Source of the DNA: Sphingopyxis sp.
Lineage (GTDB): Bacteria; Pseudomonadota; Alphaproteobacteria; Sphingomonadales; Sphingomonadaceae
Assembly: GCF_016463645.1 (NCBI RefSeq)
Contig: NZ_JAEMQX010000013.1
Span: 1-52,981, forward strand
Reading direction: 5' to 3'
DNA: 52,981 bases
Shown here: in pieces, positions 8,769 to 20,149 of the stretch
How the letters are laid out: each line of letters opens with the position of its first letter
Numbering within the stretch: the first letter of the stretch is position 1
Made by a program: the position numbers and the translations under genes
The notes under the pieces: generated by a model
The model's input: the letters and a program-made list of their open reading frames with translations, nothing else
What the model was told of the DNA's origin: nothing
Databases searched by the model: none

Positions 8769-10307
8769 ATGCTATTTGACCGCGTAAAGCCGTTGGATGC
8801 CATTTTGGCGACAGCGGAAAAAAAGTCGCTTACGCGCACGCTCGGCGCCTTCCAGCTGACGATGCTGGGGATTGGCGCTGTGATCGGGACGGGTATTTTC
8901 GTTTTGACCGCCGAAGCCGCGCAAAAGGCGGGCCCCGGCATGATGGTCAGCTTCATCATCGCCGGCTTCGTCTGCGCCTTCGCCGCGCTCTGCTACGCCG
9001 AAATGGCATCGATGGTTCCCGTCTCGGGCTCGGCCTACACCTATAGCTATGCGGTGATGGGCGAATTGATCGCATGGATGGTCGGCTGGGCGCTGATCCT
9101 CGAATATGCGGTCGCGGCAGGCGCCGTCTCGGTCGGCTGGTCGGGCTATGTGGTCGGGCTTATCGAACATGCCTTCAGCATAGACATCCCCTCGGCGTGG
9201 GTACTCGGACCGTTCGACGGCGGTGTGATCAACCTGCCGGCGATGTTCATCGCGGGCGTCGTCACCATGCTACTCGTGATCGGTACGCGCGAATCGGCGA
9301 CGATCAACGCGATCCTCGTCGTTATCAAGGTCACCGCGCTTACGCTCTTCATCATTCTCGCTGTTCCGGTGATGAACATGGAGAATTTCGAGCCCTTCGC
9401 GCCGCTGGGCATCGGCGGCATCGGTGCCGCCGCCGCGTCGATCTTCTTCGCCTATGTCGGCTTCGACGCGGTCTCGACCGCGGCCGAGGAAACCAAGAAT
9501 CCGCAGCGCAACATGCCGATCGGCCTGATTGGCAGCCTTGCCATCTGCACCATCTTCTACCTGCTCGTCGCCGCCGGCGTCATCGGCACCGTCGGCGCGC
9601 AGCCGGTCGGGATCGACGCCGCTGCGGGCCACGCGCTCGAACCCGGCAGCCGTGAACTTGCCGCCGCATGCGGCGCGATCGGCGATCAGGCCGTGGTCTG
9701 CTCGAAGGAAGCGCTGGCATGGACGCTGCGTGAAATCGGCTGGCCGCAGATCGGCAACCTCATCGGCCTCGCCGCCGGCCTCGCGCTGCCGTCGGTTATC
9801 CTGATGATGATGTTCGGTCAGACCCGCATCTTCTTCGTGATGAGCCGCGATGGCCTGCTCCCGCAGGCCTTTTCAAAGATCCACCCGAAATTCAACACGC
9901 CGCACGTGATCACGATCATCACCGGCATCGCGGTCGCGCTGTTCGCCGCCTTCTTCCCCGTGGGGCAGCTGGCGAACATCTCGAACTCGGGCACGCTCTT
10001 CGCCTTTGCCGCAGTGTCGATCGCGGTGATGGTGATCCGCCGCACCGATCCCGGCCGCCACCGTCCGTTCAAGACGCCGCTGATCTACATCACGGCGCCG
10101 ATCGCGATCCTCGGCTGCCTCTATCTCTTCTTCAACCTCGACCAGAAGAGCATCAACCTCTTCCTGATCTGGGCCGCGATCGGGCTGGTCGTCTACTTCG
10201 TCTACAGCCGCTCGCGCAGCCATGTCGGTCTCGGCCATGTCGAAGTGCACGAGGACGACACCGACGCACCGCCGCCGCCGGTCCCGCCTGCGCCGTCGTT
10301 CAACTGA
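8769..10307 (+). CDS. APC-superfamily amino-acid permease (cationic amino-acid transporter-like)
   Basis: This 512-residue membrane protein has about 12 hydrophobic segments. The first helix carries GIGAVIGTGIFVLTA, the glycine-rich signature of APC transporters (substrate carboxylate binding in TM1), followed by CYAEMASMVPVSGSAYTYSY in TM2-3, both typical of the CAT/YfnA branch. The loop GVDAAAGHALEPGSR-like region and a short pair of cysteines near residues 300-310 form an extended extracytoplasmic loop. The C-terminus is a soluble tail ending in a proline run. It probably takes up amino acids by proton symport through the inner membrane; the substrate is not determinable. The gene is a single unit with its own terminator. 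Confidence 0.9.
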   Translation: MLFDRVKPLDAILATAEKKSLTRTLGAFQLTMLGIGAVIGTGIFVLTAEAAQKAGPGMMVSFIIAGFVCAFAALCYAEMASMVPVSGSAYTYSYAVMGELIAWMVGWALILEYAVAAGAVSVGWSGYVVGLIEHAFSIDIPSAWVLGPFDGGVINLPAMFIAGVVTMLLVIGTRESATINAILVVIKVTALTLFIILAVPVMNMENFEPFAPLGIGGIGAAAASIFFAYVGFDAVSTAAEETKNPQRNMPIGLIGSLAICTIFYLLVAAGVIGTVGAQPVGIDAAAGHALEPGSRELAAACGAIGDQAVVCSKEALAWTLREIGWPQIGNLIGLAAGLALPSVILMMMFGQTRIFFVMSRDGLLPQAFSKIHPKFNTPHVITIITGIAVALFAAFFPVGQLANISNSGTLFAFAAVSIAVMVIRRTDPGRHRPFKTPLIYITAPIAILGCLYLFFNLDQKSINLFLIWAAIGLVVYFVYSRSRSHVGLGHVEVHEDDTDAPPPPVPPAPSFN

Positions 10308-10325
10308 CGGTCCGAACACCAACAG

Positions 10326-10353
10326 GAAAGGGGGCTTCGGCCCCCTTTCTTTT
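10326..10353 (+). terminator. Rho-independent terminator of the permease gene
   Basis: GAAAGGGGGC (10326-10335), a TTCG loop and GCCCCCTTTC (10340-10349) form a perfect 10-bp stem followed by TTTT. Confidence 0.92.
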
Positions 10354-10410
10354 GCCCGCTATCGAATGGATTCGGGGACGCTGGCAACCGGTTGCTGACG
10401 CCCGCGCCAT

Positions 10411-10484
10411 CGTCCCCCCGGACTTGATCCCGGGGCCCATGACTTCGGCGCCGCGGTGTATTCCGGATAAAGTCCGTGATGACG
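10411..10484. repeat. Inverted pair of short palindromic repeat units
   Basis: The left unit (10411-10435) reads CGTC then CCCCGG-ACTTGATC-CCGGGG. The right unit (10460-10484) is its diverged copy on the other strand and reads CGTCATCACGGACTTTATCC from 10484 leftwards. The shared core GGACTTKATCC is the type of GC-rich palindrome common in alphaproteobacterial intergenic regions. The two lie between the permease terminator and the convergent exporter gene. Confidence 0.55.
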
Positions 10485-10542
10485 AATGTCCGCAAGCCAT
10501 TCCGAAACGGCCGGCCAGCGGCAACGAAACTTGATGCGGCCT

Positions 10543-11787
10543 TCAGTAGGGTGACTTCGGTGCGGTTCCCGGCCGGGTGAACAGCTTGCCGCGCTCCGCC
10601 CAGAAGACCAGGGTCAGCCCGACCACCGCGCTGATCAGGAAGGCATAGGCCAGCGGCAGCGTCGTGCCATCATATTGCTGCCCGATCGTCGCGCCCACCG
10701 TCGCCGCGAGCAGCGTCTTGGCAAAGCTCTGATAGGAGGAGGCAACGCCGGCCATATGACCGAAATCCTCCATCGCGATCGACCCGAAATTGCTGCCGAT
10801 AAAGCCGACGAGACCAACGTTGACCATCATAAGCGCGGTGAACATCCACAAGGTCTCGGCCCCGCTCAGCGCCGCGACGATCTGCAGGATCGACGTTGCC
10901 ATGAAGGCGAAGACCGCCGACTGCGACACGCGCCGCGCCCCGAACCGCTCGACGATCGCGGCGTTCGAGAAATTGGCGATCGCGATGCCGACCGCAACGC
11001 AGGCGAAGATCAGCGGGAACATCGCCTGCGCCCCGAACACTTCCGCGATGATCTGCTCGCTGCTGTTGAGATAGCCGTAAAGCGCGCCTTGCATCATCCC
11101 CGACGCGATCATGTACCCCGCGGCGCGGCGGTGCCGCGTCACGGTCGCCCAGCCCGCGACCATCGTCCTGAGGTCGAGCGGCCGCACATCGGCGGGGGCA
11201 AGCGTCTCGGGAAGGCGGCGGAGCCAGAACAGCATCACGATCGACATCACCGCGAGCACGATGAAGATCGCGCGCCAGCCCGCCACTGCGGCGATCCCCG
11301 CACCGATCGTCGGCGCGATGATCGGTACGATCATGAAGACGAGGAAGATCAGCGACAACCTTTTCGCCATCGCATCGCCCGCGAAGAGGTCACGGATCAC
11401 CGCGACGACGATGACGCCGAGCGCGGCACTGACCAGTCCGTGGATGAAGCGCAATACCAGCAGCATGGCAAAGCTCGTCGCGAGCCCACACCCGATCGCG
11501 AGCGCCAGATAGGCGAACAGCGCCGGGACGAGCACTCCCTTGCGCCCGAACCGGTCCGACAGCGGCCCATAGAGCAGCGAACCAAAGCCGATACCGAGCA
11601 GGTAGATCGAGATGACATGCTGGCGATCGTTGGCGACGGTAACGCCCAGCGCCTCGCCGATCGCGGGCAGAGCAGGCAGCATCGAATCGATGGCGAGCGC
11701 GTTGAGCGCCATGACCATCGCCATCATGACCACCATTTCACGGTCGCCCGGCAGGCTCCGTTGGGGGGATTGGGCCGGCTTGTGCAT
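10543..11787 (-). CDS. MFS drug-resistance transporter, Bcr/CflA type
   Basis: This 414-residue inner-membrane protein has 12 predicted helices. TM1 contains ALAIDSMLPALPAIGEALGV, characteristic of Bcr/CflA exporters (DHA1 family). The loop between TM2 and TM3 has GPLSDRFGRKG, the MFS motif A, and later there is FVFMIVPIIAPTIGAG-like sequence (motif C region, antiporter type). It is expected to export drugs or metabolites in exchange for protons. The ATG at 11787 has only a weak Shine-Dalgarno sequence. The gene is separated from the upstream small gene by a terminator at 11868-11904, so it needs its own promoter, which I could not identify. Confidence 0.9.
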   Translation of the reverse strand: MHKPAQSPQRSLPGDREMVVMMAMVMALNALAIDSMLPALPAIGEALGVTVANDRQHVISIYLLGIGFGSLLYGPLSDRFGRKGVLVPALFAYLALAIGCGLATSFAMLLVLRFIHGLVSAALGVIVVAVIRDLFAGDAMAKRLSLIFLVFMIVPIIAPTIGAGIAAVAGWRAIFIVLAVMSIVMLFWLRRLPETLAPADVRPLDLRTMVAGWATVTRHRRAAGYMIASGMMQGALYGYLNSSEQIIAEVFGAQAMFPLIFACVAVGIAIANFSNAAIVERFGARRVSQSAVFAFMATSILQIVAALSGAETLWMFTALMMVNVGLVGFIGSNFGSIAMEDFGHMAGVASSYQSFAKTLLAATVGATIGQQYDGTTLPLAYAFLISAVVGLTLVFWAERGKLFTRPGTAPKSPY

Positions 11788-11867
11788 GGCAGCAGCCTAT
11801 GCGCCCCCGCCGCCGTTTTGGATACCCCCAATAGCCGACCAAGCCCAAAGGCATTGCTATGCAAGGC

Positions 11868-11904
11868 AAAAGGCCGCCCCCGGCCGAATCAGGCGGGGAC
11901 GGCC
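11868..11904 (-). terminator. Rho-independent terminator downstream of the 100-residue protein gene
   Basis: On the minus strand, GGCCGTCCCC pairs with GGGGGCGGCC (one G-U pair) and is followed by TTTT at 11871-11868. It ends the M16 protease/small-protein transcription unit. Confidence 0.8.
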
Positions 11905-11928
11905 CTTCGCATTTTCGTAGGCGGCGGT

Positions 11929-12231
11929 TTAACCCTGACGGGTGCCCGTCATAGCCATCGAACCGAACGCGCCGGCCTTGATCGTTCCAGTCAGCGCATC
12001 GCCGTCGATCGTCGCTTCGCATTCGAGCGTCATCGGCATCGGCACCTTCATGTTCATGGTCCAGGTCAGCTTGTTGCCGTCGACCTTGCCATTTTCGACA
12101 TCGAGCGAACCCATCGCGCCGGCATTCTGACCGGAGAAGCTGCCACCGTCGCTCTTGACAGTGAAAACCGACTTCTGGTCGCCCATCGGCGACTTGGTGA
12201 CGCAATCATAGCTGCCATCGACTTGGGACAT
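11929..12231 (-). CDS. Conserved small protein of unknown function, beta-rich (100 aa)
   Basis: A 100-residue frame has a clear Shine-Dalgarno AAGGAGA 7 nt before the ATG. The sequence begins MSQVDGSYDCVTKSPMGDQK and consists of alternating polar and hydrophobic residues with many Gly, Thr and Met, as in a small beta-sandwich or barrel. It has two cysteines (in YDCVT and LECEA) and no signal peptide or membrane segment. I do not recognise a functional family. The shape suggests a small-ligand or lipocalin-like fold, which is inference only. It starts 26 bp after the M16 protease stop codon on the same strand and ends in a terminator, so it is probably cotranscribed with the protease. Confidence 0.8.
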   Translation of the reverse strand: MSQVDGSYDCVTKSPMGDQKSVFTVKSDGGSFSGQNAGAMGSLDVENGKVDGNKLTWTMNMKVPMPMTLECEATIDGDALTGTIKAGAFGSMAMTGTRQG

Positions 12232-12257
12232 AGGAACTCTCCTTACTGAAACTGTTG

Positions 12258-15137
12258 TTAGTTATCGAGAGACACCGTTTCTACCGGCAAACCCAATACG
12301 TCAAGCTGCGGTTTTACGGTCGCGGCGTCGCCGACCACCACATAGACGAGGTCGTCGGTGCCAAGCGCACTGCGCGCCGCTGCGTCGATCTCGGCCGGTG
12401 TCATCGCCTCATAGGTCGCGGGCAGTTTTTCGTAATAATCATCGGCGCGGCCGAATTTCACGATATTGCGAATGCCGCCGAGCACGTCGCCGGAGGTTTC
12501 GAAGCTGCCCGGCAATTCGCGCACGCTACCGTTGGTACTCCATTCGCGCTCTTCCGCCGTTACACCCTTCGGACCGAGGAAGGCCTTGAGGTCGCTCTGC
12601 AGCTCTTTGATCGAATCGCCCGTGCGATCGGCTTGCACCGGCGCCGATGCGACCCAGGCGATGCGGTCCATGTCGCTCGATATGCGTGTGCGGACGCCGT
12701 AGGACCAGCCCTTCGTCTCGCGCAGGTTCATGTTGAAGCGCGACAGGAAATTGCCGCCGAAGATGTCGTTCGCGGTGCGCAGCGCTTCGAGGTTATCGCC
12801 ACCCTTCGCGCCCAGCACCTTGCCCGCGAGGATCACCGACTGCGGCGATTTCGGCCGGTCGAACAGCAGGATGCGCGGTTTCGGCGTCGGGATCGCAACC
12901 TCGAAATGCTTCGCCGGCTTCGGCGTCGCCGGCGCCTTCCATTGACCCAGCGTCGCGTCGAGCTGCTTCTTCACTTCAGCGAGCGTGGTGTCCCCGACGA
13001 CGAAGATGCGCGCATTGTCGGGGCGAATCCATGTCGCATGAAACGCCGCGAGTTGGTCGCGCGTCGCCGCAGCCACCGCCTTCGCGTTGCCGAGACCCGA
13101 CGGCGGAATGCCGTAGGGATGGTCGGCGCCGTAAAGCACCGGCATCAGAACCCGCGACGCGATCGCGTTGGGATTGTTGAGTTCGGCTTTCAGGCGATTG
13201 AGCTGCTGCGCGCGGACGCGTTCCAACTCCTTGCCGTCGAAGGCGGGGTTGCGGATATAGTCGGCAAGCAGGCCGAGCGACGCGCCGAGATTGGGTTTGA
13301 GCGCGAACAGGCTGAATACCGTCTCGTCGGCATTGGCGGTCGCATCGATCTGTGCGCCGAGCCGCTCCTTCGCTTCGGCAAAGGCGATCGAATCGAGATT
13401 CTGTGTCCCTTCGTCCATCAGGCTTAGCATCAGCGACTGGGTTCCCAGTGCGCTGTGCGGGTCGGCGGCATAGCCCGCGTCGAAGCTCACCGCGACATTG
13501 ACCGTCGGCACCGTCGTGCGGCGTGCGAAGACGAGTTCGACGCCATTTTTGAGCGTGGTGCGTTCGATCACCGGGAAGTCGAGTGCCTTCAAGTCGGCAA
13601 CCGCGGGGAATTTCGAGCGATCGGCAAAAGACGAGGCGCCGCCCACGTCGGGGCCCACATTTCCAAGCGCGGGATTCCAGTAATGGTCTGGCTGAACCGG
13701 CGCCGCGATCTTGCCGGCCGTCACCGCGCCACCGCGATTCTCGCCGCCCTCGGTGCGTTCGCCCGGCGTATAGGTCAGCGAAAAGGCCGGGCGCGACAGC
13801 CATTTCTGTGCGATCGCCTTCACCTGCTCGGGCGTCGCCTTCGCCATGCGATCGAGCTCGACCTTGTAATAGGCGGGGTCGTTCGAATACAGCGCGCCCT
13901 CGGCAAGCGTCACCGCCTTGCCGCCGAAGCCGCCCACGGATTCGAGCCCCGCGATCGTTCCGCCGAGATAGCTTGCGGCTGCACGCTGCAGTTCGTCGGC
14001 GGTCGGGCCGCTCGCAAGGAACGCCGCGATTTCCTCGTCAAGCCGCTTCGCAACGTGCGCCGGATCGACGCCATCCTTGACGTCGGCCTGGACGAGCAGG
14101 ATACCCGAATCCTCGAACGGCGACGCGCCTGCCGATACGCTGACGGCGACGGGGTCCCGGCGCACCAGCGCATTGTCGAGCCGCGACGACGACAGGCCGC
14201 CGAGCACCGTCATCGCCATCTGCAGCGGCACCGCCTCGGCATCGTTGAGGCCAGGGATCGTCCACATGCGATAGATGCGCGTCGTCGGGATCAGGTCCTT
14301 GACCTCCTTGGCGAGCGGCGCGGGCAGCGTGGGGACAGCCGACGCCGGTGCCTTGATTTCGGGACCTCGCTTGATGTCGCCGAACCAGCTCTGCACCTTG
14401 GTCTTCGCCGTGGCGACGTCAATGTCGCCCGCGAGCACGAGTACGGCATTGTTCGGGCCGTAATTGTCGGTGAACCACTTCTTTACGTCGGCAAGGCTCG
14501 CCGAATTGAGGTCGTCCATCGAGCCGATCGTGCTGTGGTGATAGGGGTGTCCCGTCGGAAAGAGATTCTCGAAAATCTCGTAACGGAGCAGGCCATAGGG
14601 ATTATTGTCGCCCTGCCGCTTTTCATTCTGGACGACGCCGCGCTGATTATCGAGCTTTTCCTGGGTCACCGCACCGAGCAGATGCCCCATGCGGTCGCTT
14701 TCGAGGAACAGCGCCAGGTCGAGCGCGCCGGTTGGCACCGTTTCGAAATAGTTGGTGCGGTCGAGGAAGGTCGTTCCGTTGCTGTCGGTCGCGCCGACCT
14801 GCTGCAGCGGTTCGAAGAAATCACCGGGCGCGTTTTCCGACCCGTTGAACATCAGATGTTCGAAAAGATGCGCAAAACCCGTCTTGCCCTTTGGCTCATG
14901 CTTCGACCCGACGCGGTACCACACCGATACCGCAACGACGGGCGCCTTGCGATCTTCGTGCACGATCACGCGCAGGCCGTTGTCGAGCGTGAAACTCTGG
15001 TAGGGAATGTCGACCGCCTTCACCAGTTCGGCAACGGGCGCGGCTTTCGCGGCTTTGGTCTTGGCGAGTACCGGGCCCGCCGAAACGAGCGAAGTGGTAG
15101 CCGCCAATGCAAGGGCGAAGCGATGGAAACGGGGCAT
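12258..15137 (-). CDS. M16 family zinc metallopeptidase, two-domain (pitrilysin/PqqL-like), secreted
   Basis: The protein has 959 residues. A signal peptide (MPRFHRFALALAATTSLVSA, probable cut after VLA) directs it to the periplasm. The inverted zinc motif HLFEH sits at residues 90-94, and the third ligand is probably Glu172 (QNEKRQ), about 77 residues on, as in HxxEH-x(74-77)-E enzymes. The second half (from about residue 515, FPVIERTTLKNGVELVFARR) repeats the M16 fold without the zinc motif, as usual for two-domain members. They degrade small peptides inside a clamshell chamber. The start has AAGAGGA at good distance. It lies 96 bp after the acylase gene on the same strand and 26 bp before the small unknown gene. 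Confidence 0.93.
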   Translation of the reverse strand: MPRFHRFALALAATTSLVSAGPVLAKTKAAKAAPVAELVKAVDIPYQSFTLDNGLRVIVHEDRKAPVVAVSVWYRVGSKHEPKGKTGFAHLFEHLMFNGSENAPGDFFEPLQQVGATDSNGTTFLDRTNYFETVPTGALDLALFLESDRMGHLLGAVTQEKLDNQRGVVQNEKRQGDNNPYGLLRYEIFENLFPTGHPYHHSTIGSMDDLNSASLADVKKWFTDNYGPNNAVLVLAGDIDVATAKTKVQSWFGDIKRGPEIKAPASAVPTLPAPLAKEVKDLIPTTRIYRMWTIPGLNDAEAVPLQMAMTVLGGLSSSRLDNALVRRDPVAVSVSAGASPFEDSGILLVQADVKDGVDPAHVAKRLDEEIAAFLASGPTADELQRAAASYLGGTIAGLESVGGFGGKAVTLAEGALYSNDPAYYKVELDRMAKATPEQVKAIAQKWLSRPAFSLTYTPGERTEGGENRGGAVTAGKIAAPVQPDHYWNPALGNVGPDVGGASSFADRSKFPAVADLKALDFPVIERTTLKNGVELVFARRTTVPTVNVAVSFDAGYAADPHSALGTQSLMLSLMDEGTQNLDSIAFAEAKERLGAQIDATANADETVFSLFALKPNLGASLGLLADYIRNPAFDGKELERVRAQQLNRLKAELNNPNAIASRVLMPVLYGADHPYGIPPSGLGNAKAVAAATRDQLAAFHATWIRPDNARIFVVGDTTLAEVKKQLDATLGQWKAPATPKPAKHFEVAIPTPKPRILLFDRPKSPQSVILAGKVLGAKGGDNLEALRTANDIFGGNFLSRFNMNLRETKGWSYGVRTRISSDMDRIAWVASAPVQADRTGDSIKELQSDLKAFLGPKGVTAEEREWSTNGSVRELPGSFETSGDVLGGIRNIVKFGRADDYYEKLPATYEAMTPAEIDAAARSALGTDDLVYVVVGDAATVKPQLDVLGLPVETVSLDN

Positions 15138-15233
15138 GGGGATCCTCTTGTTCGGAGGCGGACCTGATCGGCCCGCTTGCGACCGGTGCCGGACGGCACT
15201 GTATCAACGGTTTAGGACAGTGCTTCCGGGCTT

Positions 15234-17387
15234 TCAAGGCCGATAGAAACGTGCCCCGCTCGCCTTCAGCGCCGCCGGATCGAACAGCACCGGTTTCAGC
15301 TTGTGCGCCACGAAAAGCGGTGCCTGATCATTGTAATGCGGACTGTCGGGCCGGGTCGTCGCCGCCCCGAAAGGCTGGATCGATTCGGACCGCACACGGC
15401 CGTCCTTGTCCCAGGTCACGAACATGATGAAGCTGTCGCCATGACGCACCTTCAACCGCCCGTCAGGTTCGGCGTCCCACAATGTCGAAGCGCGCACGGT
15501 ATCGTTGCCGCCATCGAGCGGCAGGTCGACCCGGTTCGACCCTTCGCCGTGGCGCAGCCGCAACACGGTGCCGAGCCTGGGATCGAGCCCGTCAAAATGC
15601 TCCTGCAGATGCGCGACCGTTTCTTTGAGCACGGTGCGGGGATCGGGCTCGGCGCGGCGCTGGTAATGGCTGCCGTTCGCCGGGCGCAGAACCATCAGCG
15701 CCAACGCGTCGCCCTTCCCCCGGCCGTCGAGGTTCCAGTCCCATTCGCGCAGCAATTTCTGCGCCCGCGCCAGCGCCGGATCCCCCTTCGTGTCGAGCGC
15801 GAGCAGCCGATTCATCCACGCCTTCGCATAGCCGGTCTTCGCATAGGCGGTGTCATATTTGATCGCCTTGAGCCGCGCCTCATCGATCTGCCCCGATGCC
15901 TCGAACAGTTCGATCAGCCGCGCCGCGCGGTTGGTCATGTCGTCCTCGATCCCGAGCAGGGGCGAGAAGGCGGCGGCGTCGAGTTCGTCACCCGGACCCG
16001 CCGCGATCCACGGCGTGTTGTTCGCGTTCATGATATAGCCGGAGCGCGGGTTGACGAGCGCCGGCACGCGATCGAACGGCAGCGTCTTCGTCCAAAGATC
16101 CGCCGACGTGTCGCCGGGGAGCACGCCGCGCCAGTTGAAACCCGCCGGTCGGTCGGGGAACATCGCATTGTAGAAGAGGCCGATATTACCCTTGGCATCG
16201 GCATAGACGAAATTGGTCGCGGGCACGCCCTGCCCCGCCATCGCCGCGCGCCATTCGGCAAAATTCCTTGCCTTGTTCAGCCGGTAATATTGGGTAACCA
16301 TATTCGCCTGATCGATCCCGGCATAGCGGATCGCGAACGCGCCGTTCGCATTCTTCACCACCGGCCCGTGGACCGAGCGATAAACAGTGCGCGGAACGGG
16401 CAGCACGAACGGCCCGACCTTGACCTTGAGCCAGATGCGTTGTTCCTCGAGCGGCCGCCACTCGCCGTCGAAGCGGTAATTCTTTCCGCGGTCGTCGAGC
16501 GTCAGCTTGTAGACATCGATGAGATCGGGACGGTTCACCGTATTGGTCCAGCCGAGATATTTGTTGTGCCCAAGGAAGGGATAAGGCGAGCCCGGGAAGT
16601 TCGCGCCCGCAAAGTCCCACCCCTCCCCGCTGTGCACGATCAGCTCGTACCATGCGACGCCGCCGGTCCACGGCTGGTGCGAGTTCGACACGAGCCGTGT
16701 CGCGCCATCGGTGGACCGCGCGGGCGCTACCGCCATCGCGTTCGATCCATTGTCCGCGGGGTCCGTCCCTACCGGGGTCAGCTCGCGCGGAACGAGCTTG
16801 CCCGCCGCGTCGAGCGCGGGCCCGCCCTCGCGGGCAGGCGCCTTGTCCTCGACGAGCGACCCGAGCACCGAATCGAGCCCGAAAAAAAAGGGCGAGCGCA
16901 ACACGAAACCCGCGACGACATCCTCACCGGTCACCGGAAACAGCGCCGACAGGCGCACCTCATCCGGATGCTTGTCGGCATAATGGTTGAGACCCGCCGC
17001 ATAGGCGGTGAAGAGCCTTTTCACATCGTCGGGCAACCGTGGCCAGTCACGCTTCGTCGTCGCGCGAACGCCGAGCAGCGCTTCGGCGTAGTCGATCTTC
17101 GCGCCATCCTCGCCCAGCATGGCGCCGGCGCGTCCGCGCGTCATCGCGAGCACTTCCTGCAGCGTCGCGAAATCATCCTCGGCATGGGCATAGGCAACGC
17201 CATAGGCGACGTCGGCATCGGTCCTTCCAAAGATGTGCGGTACGCCGAACCTGTCGCGTGCGATGCGAACGTCGGCCGGCTTGAAAGCAGGCGCGGCCGG
17301 TGCCTCGGCGGTCAGCGGCTCCCACACCGCCAGCCCGGTGGCAATCAATGCCAGGACAACTACCAAACCGATCAGAAATTTGCGCAT
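15234..17387 (-). CDS. Penicillin acylase/acyl-homoserine-lactone acylase family protein (S45 Ntn-hydrolase)
   Basis: The 717-residue precursor has an N-terminal hydrophobic segment (residues 4-22). VRIARDRFGVPHIFG followed by AYGVAYAHAEDDFATLQ is the conserved start of the alpha chain in this family. The autocatalytic cleavage site is DNGSNAMAV, giving Ser215 as the N-terminal nucleophile of the beta chain. VSNSHQPW and FAGANFPGSPYPFLGHN follow, as in PvdQ/AHL acylases. The enzyme hydrolyses amide bonds of acylated small molecules in the periplasm. Whether the substrate is a quorum signal, a siderophore precursor or a beta-lactam cannot be told. The Shine-Dalgarno GGAGGA precedes the ATG. 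It is divergent from clpB (132-bp gap). Confidence 0.92.
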   Translation of the reverse strand: MRKFLIGLVVVLALIATGLAVWEPLTAEAPAAPAFKPADVRIARDRFGVPHIFGRTDADVAYGVAYAHAEDDFATLQEVLAMTRGRAGAMLGEDGAKIDYAEALLGVRATTKRDWPRLPDDVKRLFTAYAAGLNHYADKHPDEVRLSALFPVTGEDVVAGFVLRSPFFFGLDSVLGSLVEDKAPAREGGPALDAAGKLVPRELTPVGTDPADNGSNAMAVAPARSTDGATRLVSNSHQPWTGGVAWYELIVHSGEGWDFAGANFPGSPYPFLGHNKYLGWTNTVNRPDLIDVYKLTLDDRGKNYRFDGEWRPLEEQRIWLKVKVGPFVLPVPRTVYRSVHGPVVKNANGAFAIRYAGIDQANMVTQYYRLNKARNFAEWRAAMAGQGVPATNFVYADAKGNIGLFYNAMFPDRPAGFNWRGVLPGDTSADLWTKTLPFDRVPALVNPRSGYIMNANNTPWIAAGPGDELDAAAFSPLLGIEDDMTNRAARLIELFEASGQIDEARLKAIKYDTAYAKTGYAKAWMNRLLALDTKGDPALARAQKLLREWDWNLDGRGKGDALALMVLRPANGSHYQRRAEPDPRTVLKETVAHLQEHFDGLDPRLGTVLRLRHGEGSNRVDLPLDGGNDTVRASTLWDAEPDGRLKVRHGDSFIMFVTWDKDGRVRSESIQPFGAATTRPDSPHYNDQAPLFVAHKLKPVLFDPAALKASGARFYRP

Positions 17388-17465
17388 CGTCGCTGGTCCT
17401 CCGCGGCCGCTCGGCCTGGTTGCGATGCGTCATGGCGCAAATATCCGGATGGGGAAAGACTTGCC

Positions 17466-17493
17466 CTTGTGTTGCACAATAGCAACACTATCT
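17466..17493 (+). promoter_or_regulatory. Heat-shock (sigma-32/RpoH-like) promoter of clpB with overlapping dyad
   Basis: CTTGTGT (17466-17472, preceded by CC) and CACTATCT (17486-17493) are spaced by 13 nt. This fits the RpoH pattern CCCTTGAA-N13-CCCATNT moderately well and lies 27 bp before the clpB start. A perfect inverted repeat GTGTTGC-ACAATA-GCAACAC (17469-17488) fills the space between the two boxes and could be an operator. It is not the CIRCE/HrcA element. Confidence 0.5.
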
Positions 17494-17519
17494 TGCGCGG
17501 CGAGAAAGGGGCTTTCTGA

Positions 17520-20099
<2,580 letters not shown>

Positions 20100-20102
20100 A
20101 CA

Positions 20103-20132
20103 AAAAAGGGCGGCGGAAATGCCGCCCTTTTT
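20103..20132. terminator. Bidirectional rho-independent terminator between clpB and the small-protein cluster
   Basis: AAAAAGGGCGGC (20103-20114), a 6-nt loop and GCCGCCCTTTTT (20121-20132) form a perfect 12-bp stem with A/T tracts on both sides. It can therefore serve both convergent units. Confidence 0.93.
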
Positions 20133-20149
20133 CTGTCCCGCTCAGCCCC

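Noticed and set aside
17469-17488. HrcA/CIRCE operator upstream of clpB
   Set aside because: The dyad GTGTTGC-N6-GCAACAC does not match TTAGCACTC-N9-GAGTGCTAA.
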